The translations under genes were made by a program, and so were the position numbers. This document shows, piece by piece, positions 25,701 to 37,700 of a stretch of DNA of 64,000 bases (the stretch's first letter is position 1; each line of letters starts with the position of its first letter). The stretch is from Xenopus tropicalis (Eukaryota > Chordata > Amphibia > Anura > Pipidae): the NCBI RefSeq assembly GCF_000004195.4, contig NC_030683.2, forward strand, positions 6,789,345-6,853,344. The letters are read 5' to 3'. The notes under the pieces were generated by a model that was given only the letters and a program-made list of their open reading frames with translations, did not search any database and had not been told where the DNA came from.

Positions 25701-28700
25701 TCCCTTCCCAGAGGCTATTATCCCCCCACTGCTACTATAGGCACCATCTCTCCCTACTATACCTGCTATCCCACAGCCCCAGTCCCTTCCCAGAGGCTAT
25801 TATCCCCCCACTGATACTATGGGACAGTTACCCCTCATTAAGACAGACAAATACACATTCAGCAGGATCCTTACCTGTTTCTTCCTCCGTAATGGTTGCT
25901 ACTCCCTCTAGATCCATTTCATGAGTGTTGTAGGCAATTCTAAAGGTATCAGACTTTACTTGCAATATGGAACACCCAGACTGTTCCAACTAAAGAAGAC
26001 AAAAAGAATATTATTTGAAAGGGTCAAATCAGTCTTTAAGGAAACAGATACATTATGAAAATATTAATATAGTAAAGTCTAACCGTTCTTTTCTAAATGA
26101 GTATAGCTAACTGCCAGCTGATCCAGAGGAAGCCAAGAAACCCCATGTGAAGCCTCTCCAGTTCTGCTAAGAGGGGAGGGGAGAAATAATTTTTGAAAAA
26201 ATATCTTTGCATTTAATCAAGTCTTTTAGTCGATATTTAATAGATATCACAGGAACTGGTGGGAGGGGGGTTCCGCAAAGACAAATTCGGGAGCCAATAG
26301 TGATGCCTAACTAGGGGGCATCTAATGGAAGGCCACGTGCTTCACTATGTGAAGGATCATTAATCCACATTAGGGTGTCATTGCTTATTATAAAACCAGT
26401 ATGGGGAAAGAAGACCATTTACAGGTCCCTCATAAGTTCTTGACTGCCCATACAAGCTGAAAGGTGATTGTGACAGATTTTGGGTTCATATATTGAGTAG
26501 GATAAGTTCAGATTAACAGTTCCCACTGCTTATGGTGTGTATGCTATTAGGTTGGCTCCTCAGGTATTTTTGGCTACTCTAAAGCTCTGGGCTCTGACCT
26601 TCAGCCCTTACTTCACGTAGTTACCACTTCCAGTCCCATACAGTTGTCTCACCTTTCCACTGAAATCAACACACAGGTCCGAAAAATTTTTAAAATGTCG
26701 CGACCAGTAGACTGAAAAGGCCCAGCGGCACACCGTAGCCTGATATGTTCCTTGCACGGGTTGGCCATTTGGGTACCTGTATGTACAAATACAACAATAC
26801 AGCGGAGCACAAACTTGGATATTTTATGATATAAGATATGGAGCTGGCATAGATGGAGCATTATGTTTCAATTTGGTACAGCCTTTTGCTTGAGCGGTAG
26901 TATGGTATGTAGCAAACTGGATACAGCTCAGCCAACAACCAGTTCCCAAAACCAAGGGAATTGTGTTTAACTGCACAACATTGGTTCAACTTGTCTGGTC
27001 TGGGAGGCCTTCAGTAGAACTTGCAAACTGTACAGCAATAGGAATGAGTGAAACATACTGGGACAGGGATCCTTTGTGATGGCAAACCTAGCAAGAGGCA
27101 GCAATTGGCCAGACCAAGAACACAATGAGCACTAAGGAACCTACTTTTGCACTTCCATTTGAAGTCTAAGTAAATGACCCCTCCTGTCTCTATTAACAGC
27201 TTCTATCAACATTATATTCTGCATTATAGACTCCTCCTCTATAAACACCTTCTCTCATCCTCTTACCCTACATTGGGCCGGATTGAATATAGTGGGGAAA
27301 AAGTTATCTCATGGTTTATCATGCGGAAACTCCATTTTTTCCCATAGACTTCAACTGAGTTTTCACGAGATAAACGTTGAGATAAGTTTTTGCATCGCGA
27401 ATGGAATCTCGCCAATGAGTTTTCACGTGATGAACCTTTTTCTCACTGAATAGAATCTGGCCCATTGTCCTTTCCAATAAATATTTTATCTCCAAATCAC
27501 CTTCACTAATCTCACCATCTTTCGGCTGCATTGCCTACTAAGGGGCACATTTACTCAGCAATTTTGGGAAAAAGTTGATTTTTGTTTTACTTCTAGATAT
27601 TTTAGAGATTTACAAATGGGTTCGTAAATGCCTCCCATAATTCATGATTTATAATATTTAGTTAACGTTTTATTGTCAAAAAGAAATTCGGCAGGTTTGA
27701 GTCCTATGAAGGCTTAGAATAGTCACTGACGGTCTGTCCTTGACACATTTTTAAGGATAAATTAATCCCCTCATTGTTTTCTGTTTCATCCAGTTTCAAG
27801 GAGAAGTTAATCCCCTCATTGTTTTTGTTTCATCCAGTTTCAAGGAGAAGTTAATCCCCTCATTGTTTTTGTTTCATCCAGTTTCAAGAAGAAGTTAATC
27901 CCCTCGTTGTTTTTGTTTCATCCAGTTTCAAGGAGAAGTAACCCCCTCATTGTTTTCTGTTTCATCCAGTTTCAAGGAGAAGTTAATCCCTCATTGTTTT
28001 TGTTTCATCCAGTTTCAAGGAGAAGTTAATCCCTCATTCTTTTTGTTTCATCCAGTTTCAAGGAGAAATTAATCCCCTCATTGTTTTAGTTTCATCCAGT
28101 TTCAAGGAGAAATTAATTCCTCATTGTTTTTGTTTCATCCAGTTTCAAGGAGAAATTAATTCCTCATTGTTTCTGTTTCATCCAGTTTCAAGGAGAAATT
28201 AATCCCCTCATTGTTTTCTGTTTCATCCAGTTTCAAGGAGAAATTAATCCCCTCATTGTTTTTGTTTCATCCAGTTTCAAGGAGGAATTAATCCCCTCAT
28301 TGTTTTCTGTTTCATCCAGTTTCAAGGAGAAATTAATCCCCTCATTGTTTTTGTTTCATCCAGTTTCAAGGAGGAATTAATCCCCTCATTGTTTTCTGTT
28401 TCATCCAGTTTCAAGGAGGAATTAATCCCCTCATTGTTTTTGTTTCATCCAGTTTCAAGGAGAAATTAATCCCCTCATTGTTTTTGTTTCATCCAGTTTC
28501 AAGGAGGAATTAATCCCCTCATTGTTTTCTGTTTCATCCAGTTTCAAGGAGAAATTAATCCCCTCATTGTTTTGTTTCATCCAGTTTTCAAGGAGGAATT
28601 AATCCCCTCATTGTTTTCTGTTTCATCCAGTTTCAAGGAGAAATTAATCCCCTCATTGTTTTTGTTTCATCCAGTTTCAAGGAGAAATTAATCCCTCATT

Positions 28701-31700
28701 GTTTTCTGTTTCATCCAGTTTCAAGGAGAAATTAATCCCCTCATTGTTTTCTGTTTCATCCAGTTTCAAGGAGAAATTAATCCCCTCATTGTTTTTATTT
28801 CATCCAGTTTCAAGGAGAAATTAATCCCCTCATTGTTTTCTGTTTCATCCAGTTTCAAGGAGAAGTTAATCCCCTCGTTGTTTTCTGTTTCATCCAGTTT
28901 CAAGGAGAAGTTAATCCCTCATTGTTTTTGTTTCATCCAGTTTCAAGGAGAAATTAATCCCCTCTTTGTTTTTGTTTCATCCAGTTTCAAGGAGAAATTA
29001 ATCCCCTCATTGTTTTCTGTTTCATCCAGTTTCAAGGAGAAATTAATCCCTCATTGTTTTTGTTTCATCCAGTTTAAAGGAGAAATTAATCCCCTCGTTG
29101 TTTTCTGTTTCATCCAGTTTCAAGGAGAAATTAATCCCCTCTTTGTTTTCGTTTCATCCAGTTTCAAGGAGAAATTAATCCCCTCTTTGTTTTTGTTTCA
29201 TCCAGTTTCAAGGAGAAATTAATCCCCTCATTGTTTTTATTTCATCCAGTTTCAAGGAGAAATTAATCCCCTCGTTGTTTTCTGTTTCATCCAGTTTCAA
29301 GGAGAAGTTAATCCCCTCGTTGTTTTCTGTTTCATCCAGTTTCAAGGAGAAGTTAATCCCTCATTGTTTTTGTTTCATCCAGTTTCAAGGAGAAATTAAT
29401 CCCCTCGTTGTTTTCTGTTTCATCCAGTTTCAAGGAGAAGTTAATCCCCTCGTTGTTTTCTGTTTCATCCAGTTTCAAGGAGAAGTTAATCCCTCATTGT
29501 TTTTGTTTCATCCAGTTTCAAGGAGAAATTAATCCCCTCTTTGTTTTTGTTTCATCCAGTTTCAAGGACAAATTAATCCCCTCATTGTTTCTGTTTCATC
29601 CAGTTTCAAGGAGAAATTAATCCCTCATTGTTTTTGTTTCATCCAGTTTAAAGGAGAAATTAATCCCCTCGTTGTTTTCTGTTTCATCCAGTTTCAAGGA
29701 GAAATTAATCCCCTCTTTGTTTTCGTTTCATCCAGTTTCAAGGAGAAATTAATCCCCTCTTTGTTTTTGTTTCATCCAGTTTCAAGGAGAAATTAATCCC
29801 CTCATTGTTTTTATTTCATCCAGTTTCAAGGAGAAATTAATCCCCTCGTTGTTTTCTGTTTCATCCAGTTTCAAGGAGAAGTTAATCCCCTCGTTGTTTT
29901 CTGTTTCATCCAGTTTCAAGGAGAAGTTAATCCCTCATTGTTTTTGTTTCATCCAGTTTCAAGGAGAAATTAATCCCCTCTTTGTTTTTGTTTCATCCAG
30001 TTTCAAGGACAAATTAATCCCCTCATTGTTTCTGTTTCATCCAGTTTCAAGGAGAAATTAATCCCTCATTGTTTTTGTTTCATCCAGTTTAAAGGAGAAA
30101 TTAATCCCCTCGTTGTTTTCTGTTTCATCCAGTTTCAAGGAGAAATTAATCCCCTCTTTGTTTTTGTTTCATCCAGTTTCAAGGAGAAATTAATCCCCTC
30201 TTTGTTTTTGTTTCATCCAGTTTCAAGGAGAAATTAATCCCCTCATTGTTTTTGTTTCATCCAGTTTCAAGGAGAAATTAATCCCCTCATTGTTTTCTGT
30301 TTCATCCAGTTTCAAGGAGAAATTAATCCCCTCATTGTTTTTGTTTCATCCAGTTTAAAGGAGAAATTAATCCCCTCATTGTTTTTGTTTCATCCAGTTT
30401 AAAGGAGAAATTAATCCCCTCATTGTTTTTGTTTCATCCAGTTTCAAGGAGAAATTAATCCCCTCATTGTTTTCTGTTTCATCCAGTTTCAAGGAGAAAT
30501 TAATCCCCTCGTTGTTTTCTGTTTCATCCAGTTTCAAGGAGAAGTTAATCCCTCATTGTTTTTGTTTCATCCAGTTTCAAGGAGAAATTAATCCCCTCAT
30601 TGTTTTTGTTTCATCCAGTTTCAAGGAGAAATTAATCCCCTCATTGTTTTCTGTTTCATCCAGTTTCAAGGAGAAATTAATCCCCTCATTGTTTTCTGTT
30701 TCATCCAGTTTCAAGGAGAAATTAATCCCCTCGTTGTTTCCTGTTTCATTCAGTTTCAAGGAGAAATTAATCCCCTCATTGTTTCTGTTTCATCCAGTTT
30801 CAAGGAGAAATTAATCCCCTCGTTGTTTCCTGTTTCATTCAGTTTCAAGGAGAAATTAATCCCCTCATTGTTTTCTGTTTCATCCAGTTTCAAGGAGAAA
30901 TTAATCCCCTCGTTGTTTCCTGTTTCATTCAGTTTCAAGGAGAAATTAATCCCCTCATTGTTTTTGTTTCATCCAGTTTCAAGGACAAATTAATCCCCTC
31001 ATTGTTTTTGTTTCATCCAGTTTCAAGGAGAAATTCTTCCCCTCATTGTTTTTGTTACATCCAGTTTCAAGGAGAAATTAATCCCCTCGTTGTTTTCTGT
31101 TTCATCCAGTTTCAAGGAGAAATTAATCCCCTCGTTGTTTTCTGTTTCATCCAGTTTCAAGGACAAATTAATCCCCTCGTTGTTTCCTGTTTCATTCAGT
31201 TTCAAGGAGAAATTAATCCCCTCATTGTTTTTGTTTCATCCAGTTTCAAGGACAAATTAATCCCCTCATTGTTTCTGTTTCATCCAGTTTCAAGGAGAAA
31301 TTAATCCCTCATTGTTTTTGTTTCATCCAGTTTCAAGGAGAAATTAATCCCCTCGTTGTTTTCTGTTTCATCCAGTTTCAAGGAGAAGTTAATCCTCTCG
31401 TTGTTTTCTGTTTCATCCAGTTTCAAGGAGAAGTTAATCCCCTCATTGTTTTTGTTTCATCCAGTTTCAAGGAGAAATTAATCCCCTCGTTGTTTTTGTT
31501 TCATCCAGTTTCAAGGAGAAGTTAATCCCTCATTGTTTTTGTTTCATCCAGTTTCAAGGAGAAATTAATCCCCTCTTTGTTTTTGTTTCATCCAGTTTCA
31601 AGGAGAAATGAATCCCCTCTTTGTTTTTGTTTCATCCAGTTTCAAGGAGAAATTAATCCCCTCATTGTTTTTGTTTCATCCAGTTTCAAGGAGAAATTAA

Positions 31701-34700
31701 TCCCCTTGTTGTTTTCTGTTTAATCCAGTTTCAAGGAGAAATTAATCCCCTCATTGTTTTTGTTTTATCCAGTTTCAAGGAGAAATTAATCCCCTCATTG
31801 TTTTTGTTTCATCCAGTTTCAAGGAGAAGTTAATCCCTCGTTGTTTTTGTTTCATCCAGTTTCAAGGAGAAGTTAATCCCCTCATTGTTTTTGTTTCATC
31901 CAGTTTCAAGGAGAAGTTAATCCCCTCATTGTTTTTGTTTCATCCAGTTTCAAGGAGAAGTTAATCCCTCATTGTTTTTGTTTCATCCAGTTTCAAGGAG
32001 AAATTAATCCCCTCATTGTTTTCTGTTTCATCCAGTTTCAAGGAGAAATTAATCCCTCATTGTTTTCTGTTTCATCCAGTTTCAAGGAGAAATTAATCCC
32101 CTCATTGTTTTTGTTTCATCCAGTTTCAAGGAGAAATTAATCCCCTCTTTGTTTTCTGTTTCATCCAGTTTCAAGGAGAAATTAATCCCTCATTGTTTTC
32201 TGTTTCATCCAGTTTCAAGGAGAAATTAATCCCCTCATTGTTTTTGTTTCATCCAGTTTCAAGGAGAAATTAATCCCCTCATTGTTTTCTTAACTTAAAC
32301 ACATTATTGTTTTCCAAGAATGAGCGCCATTGCTCCTAAAATGGCTGCTGGAGCACTTCCTGTTTGCTCATGACATTTTATAAATACAGCAATGATTGAG
32401 TTGAATTTGAATTTATTTCATGTTGAGTTTATACGACTTTCAAGGCCAGTTCCTTTCTTATTCATTCTTTTTTTCCTCTGTCCTTTATTATTCCCTTTCT
32501 ATGGAACAAAAATACTCCAGCTATGTGTGTAGTTAGGTACTAGAGATAAATGAATGCTCAATTATTGGTTGGCCCCAAAGGCCCAGCCAATAAAGTTTGT
32601 GGATTTGGGGAAATACTGTACAGTTAAAGCCATTGCTGGAAAAGGATGAAAGTAAAATTGCAGACGACTTTAGCTATGAACTCAATGCAGAGATAATGCA
32701 CAGATACTGACCTGCCGCATATTTTCAGCTGGAATTGTTCACTGTTGGATAAAACAGCCTTGGGGAACTGAAAGACGACCTCATATTTATGAAGGGCTGC
32801 CAAAATGACATAAACACATGTGTGAAACAATAACAATGAAATGGTATTTGGTATGAGGAAAGGCAAACAATTTCTCACCGAATCTTGTCACAAAAAAGTG
32901 CTGCTTAATGTCCCCAACATGAATGTAATAAAAACCAAACGAAGGCTCCGGTGACAGCGGGAAAGAGAGCTCAGCGATTCCCTGTGTGAGATTCACATTC
33001 TGCCACCAGGCAATATGTCTCTGGTTTGGATCCTAAAGGGAACAGAACATTATATTTAAGGGATATTGTAATATTAATTGTTCAAATTTTGCATCTGGAC
33101 TAGTAGCCCACAGAGTAATGAGCGAGTAAAATGTAATGGTCACCAATGTAAAGTAAACATCTGATTGGTTGTTTGGCGTTACTAGACATGGAGCAATTTC
33201 CCTTAATCATTTTTCAATAGATCTATGCACCTTTCTGGAGTGATCCAAAGTTCAGTGTTGTAAAGGATTACTATTACTAACTGGGAACTTTCCTAGAATA
33301 GGAGGGTGGGGAGTCTTTCAGGCAAGAGGCAGTTGGGGACCAAGAGGGAGAGAAACAGGATCTAGACAAGGAGAAGAGGGTGAAGATCTGGAGCCGACAT
33401 ACAAAAGAGAGGTGCTTTCCCTGGTCTCCTGTTTTATTCATGATTTAGTATCGGTACATATTTTTTTTTTAAAACAGGGGTTTTTAGTTACAAAGATATG
33501 ATCATTGTGAAGCCACCATACCACATCAAGGGAATCCCTATATGTCACGCTATTTACCTTTGGGTATATTATTCATAGGTTGGTACCTCCATTCATGGTT
33601 GAATTTCTTGGGAAAAAGTGTTTCCTGACCAAAGTATTGGTCTTACAGGTTGATCTTCCCCTGTTTCTGTTTTTATAGGGAAGGGGTCTCCAAGACCAAC
33701 AGCCATTTTTAAAGACATAATACCAGTGTTAATGGGATGGATGATGGGAATACCAGAGGTTCTGGAACAGGACAGAACTGGGGAAGCAGCACAGGCTGGG
33801 GAGGGGTAGAGCAGGGGAAGACATAGACTAGAGGAGGAGAAAGTGGGCACAAGAACAGATGAAGAATAGGACTAGGCACAATGGATTTGGATAAGAAGAG
33901 CAGGCTAAGCAGGGATAGCAAAGTGAGAGCCAGGAGGAGCCAAAGCTATGGACAGGCTTTAGTGCTCAGGAGACCAGAAGAGAATAATATTTTAGTGAAA
34001 CTGAGCCAGCCAGACCAGAACCTGTCAGGCCCACTCAAGATAAAAACCAGGATTGTACAGTCTCACGTTCAAGAGGTGAGGGGTATCCCTCATACCCAGG
34101 TGGGTAAAGAGAATGAATTGAGAAGCTGGTGGTAACTGAGGACATGATTTCTTGGTATCCAACAGGGTCCCCAGGATTTTTTTTTCCCCAGGACCCACAG
34201 GTGTTTAGTTATCACTTCTCAACTTAAACCTTGTAGGAAAACCAAGTTTAACCCAAACTAAATCAGATACGAGCACTGTAGCTTCTGACCTAAAGCCCTT
34301 GTTGTTTGGTTGGTGGTGGACTAAATATTAGGGCGTCTTACCCACCAACCCCTTGCATGTTGCTCTCAGTTCCCCCAAACCAGGTACCAAATAAATCGTC
34401 CTGTAAGCTGAGGTACTAAGTGTGCATAGAGGCCCCTAATAGCCAATCACAGCCCTTATTTGGCACCTCCATGAACTTATGGTGCTTGTGTTGCTCCCCA
34501 AGTCTTTTTTCATTTTATTGTGGCTCAGGAGTAAGAAAGGTTGGGGGCCCCTGGCCTGACATATGTTAAAGTGCAGTTCTCAGCAACACATTCAGCTTAG
34601 TGGCTCTTACTTGGTCCCCCAACAATAATGGTCACTCAGCCACTCCCTATACCTACCTACATTCCTGAAACTGGGACTTGTTGGGCAACTCTTCAAATCC

Positions 34701-37700
34701 ATGCCCTGTTACACGTAACCCATGCCCCTCCCAATGCCGAACCACACCTACATTTCAGTACGACCAACCCATTTTATGTCATTCAGGTCTTTCAGGTCTG
34801 TCACACAAAATATAGGGGTGACTGGTTGGTGTGACCTGCACCTAGCATTTGTACAACACACAGCGCTGCGTAATATGTTGGCGCTTTATAAATAAATGTA
34901 AATAATAATAATAACACTGAGGCAAGAACTCAAGGATCTGGCAATCTATTGGATTTAAACCCACTGGGTTGGATTTGTAGAATATACACTAAACCCCAAA
35001 TCTGTGATAAACGTTGAATCTACACTTTTGTAAATCACTTACCTGTATATAAATGACTCGGAACTGTAAGACACAGAGAGAAGACAACCTTTTAGAAAAA
35101 TATTAATAAGATATTCCCGGCAGTTAACCGTTAGGAGACCGGTGCAGGTACAAAGAATCTATTGGTTATTTTGGCTTATAGAGCTATAGGAAACCTTCTT
35201 TTGTTTCTTCACAACCATAATTTTGAAGGTGAATCCTCTCCCAGCAGATTAGAATGAGGAGCCGCTGCATTAAGATGTTTTGATCATGGTTTTTTCAATC
35301 AAAACGATGAAGGATTTTAAACCCCAATAACAATGAAGCAAACTTCTCTATCAACTGGTAGAGTATTCATCCCATCAGTTAAACAAGCTTCACTGAAATG
35401 TACAAAGTACCCTTGTTGGTGAGGAACTTCTTCCTTATGGTTATATACCAACTGGCCCTATACTGTATGTAGGATTCCAGCTATAAATACCAACTGGCCC
35501 TATACTGTATGTAGGATTCCAGCTATAAATACCAACTGGCCCTATACTGTATGTAGGATTCCAGCTATAAATACCAACTGGCCCTATACTGTATGTAGGA
35601 TTCCAGCTATAAATACCAACTGGCCCTATACTGTATGTAGGATTCCAGCTATAAATACCAACTGGCCCTATACTGTATGTAGGATTCCAGCTATAAATAC
35701 CAACTGGCCCTATACTGTATGTAGGATTCCAGCTATAAATACCAACTGGCCCTATACTGTATGTAGGATTCCAGCTATAAATACCAACTGGCCCTATACT
35801 GTATGTAGGATTCCAGCTATAAATACCAACTGGCCCTATACTGTATGTAGGATTCCAGCTATAAATACCAACTGGCCCTATACTGTATGTAGGATTCCAG
35901 CTATAAATACCAACTGGCCCTATACTGTATGTAGGATTCCAGCTATAAATACCAACTGGCCCTATACTGTATGTAGGATTCCAGCTATAAATACCAACTG
36001 GCCCTATACTGTATGTAGGATTCCAGCTATAAATACCAACTGGCCCTATACTGTATGTAGGATTCCAGCTATAAACACCCAGGTGTTGGGTTCCTTGCTT
36101 TTATAGTGACAGGTAGAAGACTAGCCAGTAAGTAGGAATATTAAACTCCATACCCATAGGAATCCCTGGTTGAAGTATTGTGGATTTGTGGGTGAAGTTC
36201 AAAGGGAGTGGGGAGATAATAAATTGACCAACTAGAGTATCACGGCTGTAACTAGAAATTATAGCCCAGAGACCACTAATATGGGAATGTCTCTTACAAG
36301 AGGCCGGCCATCATTGTAGATATATTTTTTCATTTGCCGGAAGAAGACATTTTGAGTTTGATACATTCTATTGGCCAACTGATTTGTGTAGCATTTTAGT
36401 CTCCTTACTATAGGTCTCATTAGCAGGAGGGTTACTGAGTTTGCCTGCTTGGTTTGAGACGATAGCTGGCATTTAGTCGACATGCCCATCTTATTATTAT
36501 CCCACCATAACTGTACAGTCTTTGAGTGTCTTTAAAGGAGAACTAAAGCTTTACAAAGAAGTGGAGATGAAAAGCTGCACATTATTTTTTCAGATTCTGT
36601 ACAATCCCAAGGAACCCATAGCTCTTTAGCAATGGAGATCTGTGCCTCTCAAGATGCCCCCAGTAGCCCCCCATCTTTTTTTCTGCTGATTCCCAGTATA
36701 TTCTCTTGCTGCTGTCACTTACCTGCACATAGGGACCGACTTAAAGAACCTCATTCTCTTCTTAATGATTTACAGAGCCCCCTAAGCTTAGCTTCTCAGC
36801 AGCTGCCCAGAGAGCACTGAGCATGTGCGGTGTCACTGACAATCCAAGATGGGTTGCTCCTGTGACAATTTGCTAAACCTTTAGGGTTTAGTTCTCCTTC
36901 CAAGTTGCCTTAATTCCTGTTCATTCTCCACTTACCCGAGTTTCTTTCAGTTGTAGATTTTCTTCAAGATTTACAACTCGTATTTGCACTGTGGAGAAAT
37001 ATAATTAATGTGACACAATCAACTTTGCATGACTCCAAGGGAATAACACCAGTATAGCAACATCTGTGGCTTCTCAGGGTGGGGGCCCAGTAGAGCAGCT
37101 ATAGAGGAAGTTGACCCTACGGTTTGGCCTCCCCCTGCAACCTGCTTCCTGCTGTGGAGTCTGTTATTCCACTGATTCATGGATTTTACAAATGTCTTGG
37201 GCAGTTCAGCTATCCGGGCAATGTTAGCCGGCAGTGGATGTTTCGTTGCAGGCCAGGCAGGCAATTATTAACTAGAGTTAGAATTTTTTAATGGTTCTGT
37301 TAGGCTGAATTTAATTATATGTTCAGTTCATCTCCATCCAATAGGAAAGAACATATCCAATTAAAAATCGTACCTGTGTCCCCTGGTTTGTATAAAACTT
37401 TGTCCGTCTGAATGAAAGTGCTGGTTCTTCTCTTCCTCACTAGAACTTTGCTGCTGTTGGTTATGGTCTCCCCTGCGCTCTCAATGAGAATTTCCATGGT
37501 GGCCACTTCTTCATTCCCTTCAGAGGGCGGAGGCACCTGAATAGAAGACAATACCCATCATCTCTGGGTGGATTGTCAAAATCAATGATTTCTTTTAAAA
37601 ATCTTTTTTTTTTGAAGGTTCTGGTTGCAGTCAGTTACTGTCTATTGCTGAAGAACTTCTTTATTGCTTTGTGGGTACAGTTGGGGAAGAATTATGACTG

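Noticed and set aside
28833..31304. Open frames of repeating [17 protein letters not shown] sequence as a repeat protein
   Set aside because: They follow the 45-bp unit by chance and shift at every 44-bp unit; both strands are open in places; they lie within gene B intron 7.
14674..32288. Tandem arrays as CRISPR loci
   Set aside because: Units are contiguous with no unique spacers, and the context is an intron of a vertebrate gene.
33593..34135. Plus and minus open frames in intron 5
   Set aside because: Low-complexity AG-rich sequence, no recognisable domain and no splice context.
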